Below are positions 44,348-52,208 of a stretch of 64,000 nucleotides of DNA, one piece after another. The stretch comes from Microbacterium sp. KUDC0406 (lineage in GTDB: Bacteria; Actinomycetota; Actinomycetes; Actinomycetales; Microbacteriaceae). Each line of letters opens with the position of its first letter. Within the stretch, counting starts at the first letter, position 1. Both the position numbers and the translations under genes were made by a program. A model generated the notes under the pieces. That model did no database searches and was not told where the DNA came from. It worked only from the letters and a program-made list of their open reading frames with translations. The stretch is taken from assembly GCF_021582875.1 (NCBI RefSeq), contig NZ_CP091138.1, positions 2,790,001 through 2,854,000 of the forward strand. Direction: 5' to 3'.

Positions 44348-45258
44348 GCGTGCAGTACCGGGATGTCACGCTGCGGGACGGCCTGCAGCTGGCGGGTAAG
44401 AACCTCCCGACCGAGCGGAAGATCGCGCTGGTGCGGGAGCTGTTCTCGCTCGGCGTCGAGCACCTCGAGGTCGGCTCCATGGCCCGGCCCGATCTCGTGC
44501 CCACCATGGCAGACACCCTCGACGTGGTCGCGGGGCTGGACGTCGCCGATCGCGAGCGGGTCTGGATCTGGACCGCGACCCCGCGTCACGTCGAGCGCGC
44601 CGCGGCCGCCGGCGTGCGCGGGTTCCAGTACTGCTTCTCGGCATCCGACAGTCACAACCGGGCGAACATCGGCCGCGACACCGAGGCCTCCCTCGCGGCG
44701 ATGCCCGACGCGATCGCCGCAGCATCCGCAGTGGGCGGGCGCGTGCAGCTGTGCATCGCGACCTCGTTCACGTGCCCGTTCGAAGGGGTGGTGCCGATCG
44801 ACCGGTTCCAGGCGATCCTCGACGACCCCCGCACGGAGGGGGCCGTCGACGTCGTGGTGTGCGACACCCTCGGACAGGCGGACCCCGGAGAGGTGCACCG
44901 TCGTGTCGCGCTCGCCAACGAGCGCCGCCCCGAGCTCGGCATCGTCTACCACGGCCACGACACCTGGGGGCTGGGCGTGGCCAACGCCGCCGCCGCGGTG
45001 GAGGCCGGAGCGGATGTCGTCGACGGCGCGCTGGGCGGGCTGGGCGGATGCCCGTTCGCTCCCGGCGCCTCCGGGAACACCGCGCTGGAGGATCTCGTGT
45101 TCGCGTTCCGTCCGGACTGGCTCGACGTCGGCGCCTTCGAGACCCTGGTGCGGCTCGGCGAGGAGATCACCGGGTCGGTCGGCGAGCCGAACCGGTCTCG
45201 CGCCCGCGCAGGGGCGCGCAGCGAGGCGCATGCGTTCCCCTGGGTGCTGCCGGCCTGA
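44344..45258 (+). CDS. Hydroxymethylglutaryl-CoA lyase-like enzyme
   Basis: 304 aa TIM barrel of the HMGL-like family. The metal- and substrate-binding start YRDVTLRDGLQLAGK, VWIWTATPRHV, the His pair in YHGHDTWGLGVANA and the signature loop GLGGCPFAPGASGN (catalytic Cys) are all present. Cleaves a 3-hydroxy-3-methyl-acyl-CoA, for HMG-CoA into acetyl-CoA and acetoacetate. Coupled by ATGA to the CoA-transferase. Confidence 0.9.
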   Translation: MSVQYRDVTLRDGLQLAGKNLPTERKIALVRELFSLGVEHLEVGSMARPDLVPTMADTLDVVAGLDVADRERVWIWTATPRHVERAAAAGVRGFQYCFSASDSHNRANIGRDTEASLAAMPDAIAAASAVGGRVQLCIATSFTCPFEGVVPIDRFQAILDDPRTEGAVDVVVCDTLGQADPGEVHRRVALANERRPELGIVYHGHDTWGLGVANAAAAVEAGADVVDGALGGLGGCPFAPGASGNTALEDLVFAFRPDWLDVGAFETLVRLGEEITGSVGEPNRSRARAGARSEAHAFPWVLPA

Positions 45259-45282
45259 CGCCCGGGTCGGCGGGGACTCGAG

Positions 45283-45321
45283 GTGCGCCTCATCCACAGC
45301 GGCGGCACGATCGACGCCTGA
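45283..45321 (+). pseudogene. Possible remnant of an asparaginase-like start
   Basis: A 12-codon frame MRLIHSGGTIDA resembles the N-terminus of bacterial asparaginases (xxIHTGGTI), but stops at once. The rest of the 107-bp gap is not coding. Weak evidence. Confidence 0.2.
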
Positions 45322-45365
45322 ACCGCTCAGCGCTGCCACCCGTCCTGCGGGCGGCGGCTGGGCGT

Positions 45366-45902
45366 CTACGGGATCAGACGGTCGACCAGCTCGAAAGTGT
45401 CGTACTGCTGGTTCCAATCGCCGAAGTGGCCATCATCACGGACGATCTGCGTGCCGCCGAGACGATCGAACATCAGCCGCCCCTGATTCGCGTCGCATCC
45501 GTACGGGTCGACGACCGAGTTGATGAAGTACAGGTCACCGGCATTCGCGCGGATGCGCTCCCAGTCGTAGGAGTCCTGCAGCACCGGCTCCTCGGACTCG
45601 TTCACCTTCGTGGCGTACCCGGCGACCAGAATCGTCTGGGCCACCGGCGTCTCGAGATGCTCCGTCAGCGCGAGCAGCAGCGCGGCACCGCCGGAGTGCC
45701 CGATCAGCACGGTCTCGGCGTCGAAGTCGTGCGCGGCGAGCACGGTCGGCAGGAACTCCGCGATCGGATCGACGTTGATGCGGGGATACGACGGCCGTTC
45801 CACCCGGTAGCCGCGGTCCGTCAGCCGGCCGTCGAGCCAGGGGTACCAGGCCACATCCGGACGTCCCCCGGTGCCGTGGAAGATGATCGCGCTCCTGCTC
45901 AT
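45366..45902 (-). CDS. Alpha/beta hydrolase, RBBP9/YdeN family
   Basis: 178 aa. SAIIFHGTGG near the N-terminus, nucleophile Ser in IGHSGGAALLL, Asp in NSVVDPYGC and the catalytic His in DDGHFGDWNQ match small RBBP9-like serine hydrolases. TATCAT (45914-45909) ends 6 nt before ATG 45902, favouring this over the longer frame. Divergent from the Xaa-Pro peptidase. Substrate unknown. Confidence 0.88.
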   Translation of the reverse strand: MSRSAIIFHGTGGRPDVAWYPWLDGRLTDRGYRVERPSYPRINVDPIAEFLPTVLAAHDFDAETVLIGHSGGAALLLALTEHLETPVAQTILVAGYATKVNESEEPVLQDSYDWERIRANAGDLYFINSVVDPYGCDANQGRLMFDRLGGTQIVRDDGHFGDWNQQYDTFELVDRLIP

Positions 45903-46018
45903 CGGATGATGATAGCGGCGCGATCGTGCGCGGGACCCCTCGGCCGCGTCAGGCTGCCCCGTCCAGGGCCTCCGGAATCGGCATCGACCACTCCGCCGGC
46001 GCAACGTAGCGTGGTGGC

Positions 46019-47140
46019 GTGAGCACTCCGTTCCCCGCCTCCGTGTACGCCGCCCGCCTCGACCGCGCCCGCGCTCTGACCGCCGAGGCCGGTCTCGACG
46101 CGATCGTCGTCGGTCCCGGTCCCGACCTGTCGTACCTGGCCGGCGTCGAGGGAGACACGATCGAACGGCTCACCGCACTGGTGATCCCGGCGACGGGGGA
46201 GCCGACCGTCGTCGTGCCGCGCATGGAGCTCGCGAAGGTGCGCGACACCGCCGTCGGCGCACTCGGGCTCGCCGTGGCCGACTGGGTCGACGGCGAGGAT
46301 CCCTATGCACTCGTGACCGCCGCGATGGGCGGGACGGTCACCCGCTTCGGCGTCGCGGATGCGCTGCCTGCCCTGCACGTTGTCCCGCTGACCACGCGCT
46401 TGGACGCCAGGCCCGAGCTCGCGACCCCTGTGCTGCGGGAGAGCCGCATGATCAAGGACGCGGCGGAGGTGGCGGAGCTGCGTCGTGCCGGCGATGCGAT
46501 CGACGCCGTGCACCGCCGGGTGCCCGGATGGCTGCGCGCCGGCCGCACGGAGCGCGAGGTCGCCGCGGACATCGCCGCAGCGATCGTCGAGGAGGGGCAC
46601 CGCACCGTCGAGTTCGTGATCGTCGCGTCGGGTCCGAACGGCGCGGATCCGCACCACGAGGTGTCGGACCGGGTGATCGAGGACGGCGACATCGTGGTGG
46701 TGGACATCGGCGGCGCGGTACCCGCCGGGTACAACTCCGACAGCACCCGCACGTATGCGGTCGGCACACCGGATGCCGAGGCTGCGCGCCTGATCGCCGT
46801 GCTCGTGCGCGCCCAGCAGGCCGCCGTCGATGCGGTGCGGCCCGGCGTCACGGCCGAGCAGGTGGATGCCGCCGCGCGCGACGTGCTCGCCGCTGAAGGT
46901 CTCGGCGACGCGTTCCTGCACCGGACCGGACACGGGATCGGCGTCACGACGCACGAGGAGCCGTACATCGCGCCGGGCAACGCGCTGCCGCTGCGCGAGG
47001 GCATGGCTTTCAGCATCGAGCCCGGGATCTACTTCCCGGGCGAATGGGGTGCCCGCATCGAGGACATCGTCGTCGTCACCGCCGACGGCTGCGCGAACCT
47101 CAACAACACCCCGCACGTGCTGACGCCCGCCGTCTCGTGA
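46019..47140 (+). CDS. Xaa-Pro aminopeptidase/dipeptidase (M24B)
   Basis: 373 aa. The N-terminal creatinase-like domain (1-130) and a pita-bread catalytic domain with the five metal ligands: Asp in VVDIGG, Asp in NSDSTRTY, His in RTGHGIGV, Glu in SIEPGIY and Glu in RIEDIV. Removes N-terminal residues ahead of proline, cytoplasmic. TAGCGT (46007-46012) ends 6 nt before GTG 46019, a leaderless start. Confidence 0.94.
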   Translation: MSTPFPASVYAARLDRARALTAEAGLDAIVVGPGPDLSYLAGVEGDTIERLTALVIPATGEPTVVVPRMELAKVRDTAVGALGLAVADWVDGEDPYALVTAAMGGTVTRFGVADALPALHVVPLTTRLDARPELATPVLRESRMIKDAAEVAELRRAGDAIDAVHRRVPGWLRAGRTEREVAADIAAAIVEEGHRTVEFVIVASGPNGADPHHEVSDRVIEDGDIVVVDIGGAVPAGYNSDSTRTYAVGTPDAEAARLIAVLVRAQQAAVDAVRPGVTAEQVDAAARDVLAAEGLGDAFLHRTGHGIGVTTHEEPYIAPGNALPLREGMAFSIEPGIYFPGEWGARIEDIVVVTADGCANLNNTPHVLTPAVS

Positions 47141-47164
47141 GCCACCGGGGAGAACGAGTTCTTC

Positions 47165-47710
47165 TCAGCATCCTGCGTCTCGCCTGGCCCCCGCCAGTAC
47201 GAGAGTGAACACATCCGGTGAATCGAGGGCACGTGCGATGACGAGGCCGCCCTGGACCGCGGCGACGACTCGGACTGCCCGGTCGCGCGAGTCGCTCAGT
47301 CCCGATTCCTGAAGCGCCGCCGTGAGCGACTCGATCCATTGACCGAAGTACCGTCTGATCGCCACGGCGAAACGGTCGCGCTCCCGCCCGATCGCGAACA
47401 TGCCCTGAAGGCACACCCGCTGGCCCGAGTGGAAGTAGGAATCGACCTCATCGAACATCGACTCGACGCCCCCGGACGTCCCGTCGCGGAGTGGGGCGAA
47501 GATGCGCTCGTGGAACCAGCGGTCGACGTCATCGAGCACGGCCTCCGCCATCGCCTCCTTGCCCCCGGGGAAGAAGTTGTACAGGCTTCCACGGCCCAGC
47601 CCCGTCGCTGACTCGAGGACCGCCATGCTGGCCCCTTCGTACCCGTGATCCCGGAACGCTTCCGCAAGCAGCGGGATGGTGCCTTCGCGCGACGTGGCAG
47701 CCTTGCGCAT
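47165..47710 (-). CDS. TetR-family regulator
   Basis: 181 aa. HTH at residues 13-50 (LLAEAFRDHGYEGASMAVLE, ATGLGRGSLYNFFPGGKEAM), close to the YxaF/LmrA-like TetR subgroup, then a helical ligand domain (QGMFAIGRERDRFAVAIRRY). Starts 5 bp after the stop of the DUF1348 gene upstream, so both form one transcript, presumably autoregulated via the sites at 48214-48252. Confidence 0.92.
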   Translation of the reverse strand: MRKAATSREGTIPLLAEAFRDHGYEGASMAVLESATGLGRGSLYNFFPGGKEAMAEAVLDDVDRWFHERIFAPLRDGTSGGVESMFDEVDSYFHSGQRVCLQGMFAIGRERDRFAVAIRRYFGQWIESLTAALQESGLSDSRDRAVRVVAAVQGGLVIARALDSPDVFTLVLAGARRDAGC

Positions 47711-47715
47711 GCCGG

Positions 47716-48183
47716 TCAGAGCCCCAGCTCGGTCAGCCCCGGGTGGCTGTCCGGGCGAGGACCCAGCGGCCAGTGGAACAGGCGGTCGGAGTCGAGGATC
47801 GGGACGTCATTGATCGAGGCCAGCCGTCTGCGCATCAGCCCGTTCTCGTCGAACTCCCAGTTCTCGTTCCCGAACGAGCGGAACCACTGCCCGTCCGCGT
47901 CATGGGACTCGTACACGAACCGCACAGCGATGCGGTCGCCTCCGAACGCCCAGACCTCTTTGATGAGCCGGTAGTCGAGTTCCCGCTCCCACTTCTCCGT
48001 CAAGAACGCGACGATCTCGTGCCTTCCGGTGACGAATCTGTCTCGATTGCGCCACGCACTGTCGTCCGTGTACGCCAGTGAGACCCGTTCGGGATCACGC
48101 GTGTTCCAGGCGTCCTCCGCCGCTCGCGCCTTGACCGCAGCGCCTTCCGACGTGAACGGGGGAAGCGGGGGTCGCTGGCGCAT
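47716..48183 (-). CDS. DUF1348 (SnoaL-like) protein
   Basis: 155 aa. NTF2-like fold typical of DUF1348: [40 protein letters not shown], and [20 protein letters not shown]. Probably a small-molecule-binding or stress-related protein. ATG 48183 has AGGAG 6 nt upstream, better than an earlier in-frame ATG. Co-transcribed with the TetR regulator. Confidence 0.9.
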   Translation of the reverse strand: MRQRPPLPPFTSEGAAVKARAAEDAWNTRDPERVSLAYTDDSAWRNRDRFVTGRHEIVAFLTEKWERELDYRLIKEVWAFGGDRIAVRFVYESHDADGQWFRSFGNENWEFDENGLMRRRLASINDVPILDSDRLFHWPLGPRPDSHPGLTELGL

Positions 48184-48213
48184 CGGAACTCCTGAGAAGA
48201 CACGGCCCATTTT

Positions 48214-48252
48214 GACCGATCGTTACAAGCATCTTGATGTACTGATCGGTAA
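48214..48252 (-). promoter_or_regulatory. Two TetR-type operator candidates
   Basis: GACCGATCGTTA (48214-48225) and TACTGATCGGTA (48240-48251; 10 of 12 palindromic) share ACCGATC/GATCGGT and lie upstream of the DUF1348-TetR operon. Confidence 0.5.
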
Positions 48253-48326
48253 AACGCAACCGTGACGACGCGCGAGTCAACCGGATGCCGCCATGAAGGC
48301 CCGTCCGCACAGCGCTTCCACGAACA

Positions 48327-48361
48327 ACGCCCGGCAGCTGCGCGAAGCAGCGACCGGGCGT
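48327..48361 (-). terminator. Original terminator of tRNA-Ala
   Basis: ACGCCCGG and CCGGGCGT arms with an inner GCTGC/GCAGC hairpin. It lies 7 bp past attL and would have followed the tRNA before the element inserted. Confidence 0.65.
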
Positions 48362-48368
48362 GATCTCC

Positions 48369-48420
48369 GTGGAGCCTAGGAGATTCGAACTCCTGACATC
48401 CTGCTTGCAAAGCAGGCGCT
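48369..48420. repeat. attL: 52-bp copy of the tRNA-Ala 3' part
   Basis: Identical to 54813-54864. It contains the tRNA 3' end through the anticodon arm, then diverges, so it is a fragment, not a gene. Confidence 0.95.
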
Positions 48421-48430
48421 ACGGCTCATC

Positions 48431-48475
48431 CCGAGGCCCGGGATCCCGCTGAATCATGGGGATCCTGGGCCTCGG
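48431..48475. terminator. Large hairpin near attL
   Basis: CCGAGGCCCGGGATCCC (48431-48447) pairs with 48459-48475 with one mismatch. It insulates the methyltransferase from flanking transcription. Confidence 0.6.
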
Positions 48476-48501
48476 TCATCCGGCCCTGTTGGGTGTAGTT
48501 G

Positions 48502-48540
48502 TGGCACGAATGGCCCCTTAGTGGCACGAGTATGGCACGC
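48502..48540 (+). promoter_or_regulatory. Left integrase arm-type sites (putative)
   Basis: TGGCACGA at 48502-48509 and 48522-48529, and TGGCACGC at 48533-48540; the last two are 11 bp apart, as in the pair near attR. Confidence 0.55.
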
Positions 48541-48637
48541 CCGAATGACGATCTACAGCCTCAACTAAGGAGCGGCCAATCGAGTGCCCTGCTGTATGTC
48601 GGCGCTGGTAGGCTCCTCCGACTCGTAGTATCGGTGT

Positions 48638-49849
48638 ATGCGTAGCGTCGAGTTGTTTGCCGGTGGAGGTGGCTTGGCTCTCGGAACCCACCTCGCCGGG
48701 TTCTCTACCGAGATCGTGGCGGAATGGGACCGCTGGAGTTGCGACACTCTCAGGGAGAATCAGTCAGCAGGGCATCCGCTCGCTCAAGGAATGGACGTTC
48801 GCGAAGGCGATGTCCGAGGTATCGACTGGAGCGGCGTGGAGGACGGCGTCGCGCTCGTGAGCGGAGGCCCGCCTTGCCAGCCGTTCAGCGGTGGCGGCAA
48901 AGGACGAGCGGCTGATGACCCCCGAGACATGTTCCCGGCAACGGCAGAGGTCATCCGAACGCTACGCCCGCGCGCCTTCATCATCGAGAACGTCAGAGGT
49001 CTGACGCGTAGCGCCTTCTCGGACTACTACTCCTACATCCAACTCCGTCTCGCGCATCCGGAACTCGCCCCACGCTCGGGTGAGTCCTGGTCCGAACATC
49101 TGGCACGCCTCCAAGCCGAGCACACATCGGTGCGGTCCGATCTCCAGTACAACGTGTTGCCCACGCTCGTCAACGCGGCGAACTACGGAGTCCCGCAGCA
49201 GCGCTGGCGAGTGTTCTTCGTCGGGTTCCGATCTGACGTCGATGCCGAATGGTCATTCCCTGAACCGACCCATTCGGCGAGCGCGCTGCGGTACGAGCAA
49301 GACGTCACCGGTGAGTACTGGGACCGGCACAAGGTCGCGCACAAGTACCGAGTCAGCCCCCTCGCGCGAGCGGGCTCCGCATCCCAGCCAGCGGAAGCCC
49401 CGACCGACCGACCGTGGCGAACCGTGCGAGATGCTATCGGGGACCTCCCGTCACCGACTGAGAACGGTAGCCGACGGTTTCTCAACCATGTTCTCCAGCC
49501 CGGTGCTCGGTCGTACCCTGGACACACGGGATCGAGTCTCGACGCCCCGTCCAAGGCTCTAAAGGCCGGTGTGCATGGTGTTCCGGGTGGGGAGAACATG
49601 TTGCGCCGCGCGGACGGAAGTGTCCGCTACTTCACGGTTCGCGAAGCGGCACGTCTGCAGACCTTCCCGGACAGGTATCGGCTTCACGGACCCTGGAGCG
49701 AAGCCATGCGTCAACTCGGCAATGCGGTGCCGGTCATGCTCGCTCAGACCGTTGCGGCGTCAGTACACGAGCACCTCGCCCTCGCAGATCTGCGTGCAAC
49801 GCTGCGTGCTCGGAAGAGTCCCGCCGATCACCAGCGGGCGTGGGCATGA
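48638..49849 (+). CDS. DNA (cytosine-5) methyltransferase, Eco29kI-type
   Basis: 403 aa with all core C5-methylase motifs: I ELFAGGGGLALGT, IV GGPPCQPFSGGG (Cys80), VI IENVRGL, VIII QQRWRVFFVG and X QLGNAVPVML. The target-recognition region lies about 225-310. TAGTAT (48626-48631) ends 6 nt before ATG 48638, a leaderless start. Its stop overlaps the endonuclease ATG. By analogy to Eco29kI the pair should act on CCGCGG (family inference). Slightly lower GC than the core genes around the island. Confidence 0.93.
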   Translation: MRSVELFAGGGGLALGTHLAGFSTEIVAEWDRWSCDTLRENQSAGHPLAQGMDVREGDVRGIDWSGVEDGVALVSGGPPCQPFSGGGKGRAADDPRDMFPATAEVIRTLRPRAFIIENVRGLTRSAFSDYYSYIQLRLAHPELAPRSGESWSEHLARLQAEHTSVRSDLQYNVLPTLVNAANYGVPQQRWRVFFVGFRSDVDAEWSFPEPTHSASALRYEQDVTGEYWDRHKVAHKYRVSPLARAGSASQPAEAPTDRPWRTVRDAIGDLPSPTENGSRRFLNHVLQPGARSYPGHTGSSLDAPSKALKAGVHGVPGGENMLRRADGSVRYFTVREAARLQTFPDRYRLHGPWSEAMRQLGNAVPVMLAQTVAASVHEHLALADLRATLRARKSPADHQRAWA

Positions 49850-50448
49850 CCGACCCGTACAATCCGCTCGCTATGGAAAGCCTCGCGCACAGCATCGTCA
49901 CGCGCATGTTGGAAACGGATCCAACACCACTCGACAACGTGCCGCGCTTCACCGGTGCAGGTGTCTACGCGATTTACTACCGAGGTCAACACTCGGCCTA
50001 TTCATTGCTCAGAGATGCCAACCAAGACAGGTTTTCCGTACCCATCTACGTCGGCAAGGCTGTCCCTAAGGGCGGCCGTCGAGGGATCGATGTCGCCGCC
50101 AGCACGGTGACCAGGGCGCTCGCTGATCGCATCAGAGAGCACGGAAATAGCATCCGCGCCGCATCGAACCTGGACATCGCGGATTTCACGGTCCGCTGGC
50201 TGGTGGTCGAGGACATTTGGATTCCTCTGGGCGAATCTGCTCTGATCCGCGAGCATCGCCCGGTGTGGAACGCGCTGGTTGACGGGTTCGGGAATCACGA
50301 CCCCGGCAGGGGTCGCATCAACGGTGTTCGTTCGCGATGGGACACACTCCACTCTGGTCGTGCATGGGCCAGGAACTACCCGGCGCGGTCGGAGAGCATT
50401 AGCGGCATTGAGCAAGATGTCGCAGAGTACCTCCGGTCCCGGCTATAG
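49846..50448 (+). CDS. GIY-YIG restriction endonuclease, Eco29kI family
   Basis: 200 aa. GIY-YIG elements are GAGVYAIYYRG and PIYVGKAVPKGGRRG, with downstream ESALIREHRPVWN and GFGNHDPGRGR, matching the Eco29kI family that cleaves CCGCGG. Restriction partner of the methylase just upstream; ATG 49846 overlaps the methylase stop (ATGA), an order that keeps methylation ahead of cleavage. Confidence 0.85.
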   Translation: MTDPYNPLAMESLAHSIVTRMLETDPTPLDNVPRFTGAGVYAIYYRGQHSAYSLLRDANQDRFSVPIYVGKAVPKGGRRGIDVAASTVTRALADRIREHGNSIRAASNLDIADFTVRWLVVEDIWIPLGESALIREHRPVWNALVDGFGNHDPGRGRINGVRSRWDTLHSGRAWARNYPARSESISGIEQDVAEYLRSRL

Positions 50449-50526
50449 CCTCGGGGATAGGACCGTGGAACCTGAACGATCGAGCGCCCCGGAACGCTCA
50501 GAGACGGGGCGCCCGATCGCGGGACG

Positions 50527-51219
50527 CTACGACCGCACAGCGAACTGGTCGGCCTCGACTTCGCGAGACGCCATGATGTCGAACCGGCGCGCCTCCTCCG
50601 CAAGCCCCGGGATCTCCGCCGCCTGAGCCTCTCGGTACCCCTCCGGATCGACGCGGTACAGGTCGGTCCATGCCCCGGTGGTGACCTGACCGGCGATCGC
50701 CTCGGTCATCACTCGCGCCCATGCGGCGGGGAGGGCGATCTCCTGCTCCGCCTGGATGCGCTCGGCGGCGGGCTCGTGGCCAATCTCCCCGAGCCGGTCG
50801 AACGCGAAGGCCTGGATCTCGGCCACGATGTCGTCGTGGTGCGTCGAATCCTTGACCCCTGGCATCGTCGGAAGCCAGTCGAGGAGAGAGATGATCGTTC
50901 GCAGATCCGCCGAGGCGAGGATCTGCTCCGGGCGACGGCCACGGTCCAGGTCCGCCTGGATCCGCTCGCGCCGGTGAAGGGCGACCTGGATCTCGTCGGC
51001 AGTGCTCGGGCTGAGCGCATCGAGGATCTCGTCCCGGCTGGGTCCGCTGATCGCGGGGACGGCGGGGATCTGCGCGGCAAGATCCCCGTTCGCTTTCTCT
51101 CGCATGGATCGGCGGCGGTCGTTGAGCGCGCCGGGTGCGAGTGTGCGGTCCTGGTGGGTGATCGCGGCTCGGCTTGCCTCCTGGTGGCGGGCGAACTGGG
51201 CGGGGTGGGTGGTGGTCAT
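50527..51219 (-). CDS. Hypothetical element protein
   Basis: 230 aa, soluble, charged, largely helical (LHRRERIQADLDRGRRPEQI, HHDDIVAEIQAFAFDRLGEI). No recognised family. Last gene of the leftward element operon; ATG 51219 lies 93 bp from the TerS-like gene. Confidence 0.6.
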   Translation of the reverse strand: MTTTHPAQFARHQEASRAAITHQDRTLAPGALNDRRRSMREKANGDLAAQIPAVPAISGPSRDEILDALSPSTADEIQVALHRRERIQADLDRGRRPEQILASADLRTIISLLDWLPTMPGVKDSTHHDDIVAEIQAFAFDRLGEIGHEPAAERIQAEQEIALPAAWARVMTEAIAGQVTTGAWTDLYRVDPEGYREAQAAEIPGLAEEARRFDIMASREVEADQFAVRS

Positions 51220-51312
51220 GATGAAGTCCGATCTGTGGATGAGGGTGTGGATAGGTGGATAGATCTATGGGAGTCGGTGGGATCTCGTCCTCCAGACGTT
51301 CGTATATCCATC

Positions 51313-51819
51313 TCAGACGCTCTCTGCTCGCGTCTGCCGAGCGTTCTCGCCGTCCAGAGCGTCCTGGAGGGCCTCGGCGTCCTGCTCCGGTAGATCGCCG
51401 TCTAGGGCGTCGGCTTCGCGGACCTTGCCGAGCCATGAGCCGAGAACTGCCGCGACCTCAGCGATACCACTGTCGGGCTGAGGCTGGTAGAGGCCGAGGA
51501 GGCGGGCGCGGTGATCCATGATCCGGAGCATCCGATCGATCGCCCCGAGATGCCCACTCGTGATCTGCCGAGCGATCGACCGCTGGAGGAGATCCAGTCT
51601 CTCCAGTTCGATCTCTCGCAGTTGGAGAGCCGCCTCCCGGGGGATCGCCTTGAGTGCGCGATCCACGGCCTTGCGTGAGGCGCTCCGGTGCGCATATCCG
51701 AGTTCGCGGGCGATGCGTTCGTAGGAGTAGCCGAGGAGGCGCAGATCCAGCGCCTTCGCCTCCCGCTCCCGAGCCGTCGCGGCGATCTGCGTTCGGGTCT
51801 TGCCTTTGGTCGTGGTCAT
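51313..51819 (-). CDS. HTH protein resembling actinophage small terminase subunits
   Basis: 168 aa. A HTH (ALDLRLLGYSYERIARELGY followed by AHRSASRKAVDRALK) is followed by a helical segment LRTLELERLD-like (LREIELERLDLLQRSIARQI) and AIDRMLRIMDHRARLLGLY, a pattern common in actinophage genes annotated as TerS. In phage satellites TerS redirects helper packaging. Its ATG overlaps the upstream stop. Confidence 0.6.
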   Translation of the reverse strand: MTTTKGKTRTQIAATAREREAKALDLRLLGYSYERIARELGYAHRSASRKAVDRALKAIPREAALQLREIELERLDLLQRSIARQITSGHLGAIDRMLRIMDHRARLLGLYQPQPDSGIAEVAAVLGSWLGKVREADALDGDLPEQDAEALQDALDGENARQTRAESV

Positions 51820-52208
51820 GCTCGTACCTCCGATGTGTCCTGATCCATGCGGGTCCCGATCTCCGGCTCGTAGAGAGTCATGAGAGCGACGAGGAGGTCG
51901 CGGAGGTCCCGGGCCTCGGCTCGGTTCGCCGCCGCCTCCGCTGAGAGGGCTCCGACGTACCGGCGCACGGCGTCAGAGATCCACTCCTGCGAGTAGTCCA
52001 TTGCCTTCTTGAAGCCGCGCAGGGCGTATGCGCGATCGTCTTTCGCCTTCCGGAGGCCGACCCGCTCCGGGTGGTCGAGGGTGCGGCGGATCTGGGTGAG
52101 GAGAGCATCTCTCGCGTGGGTGGCTGTCGTCGCGGCTCGGGATGCGGCGCGCTGTTGGGCGATCTCCTCGCGGGCTTGGCTGAACTCCCGCATCTGTCGC
52201 TTCGTCAT
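51816..52208 (-). CDS. Hypothetical element protein, helical
   Basis: 130 aa, highly charged and predicted coiled (KRQMREFSQAREEIAQQRAA; ALSAEAAANRAEARDLRDLL). Coupled by 4-bp overlaps to the genes on both sides. No family recognised. Confidence 0.6.
   Translation of the reverse strand: MTKRQMREFSQAREEIAQQRAASRAATTATHARDALLTQIRRTLDHPERVGLRKAKDDRAYALRGFKKAMDYSQEWISDAVRRYVGALSAEAAANRAEARDLRDLLVALMTLYEPEIGTRMDQDTSEVRA

Noticed and set aside
48369..48420. A second tRNA-Ala gene
   Set aside because: Only the 3' 51 nt of the tRNA are present; the D-arm and 5' acceptor are missing. It is attL.
50448..50526. Vsr-type or control-protein gene in the R-M cluster
   Set aside because: No open frame or HTH is visible between the endonuclease and the next gene.
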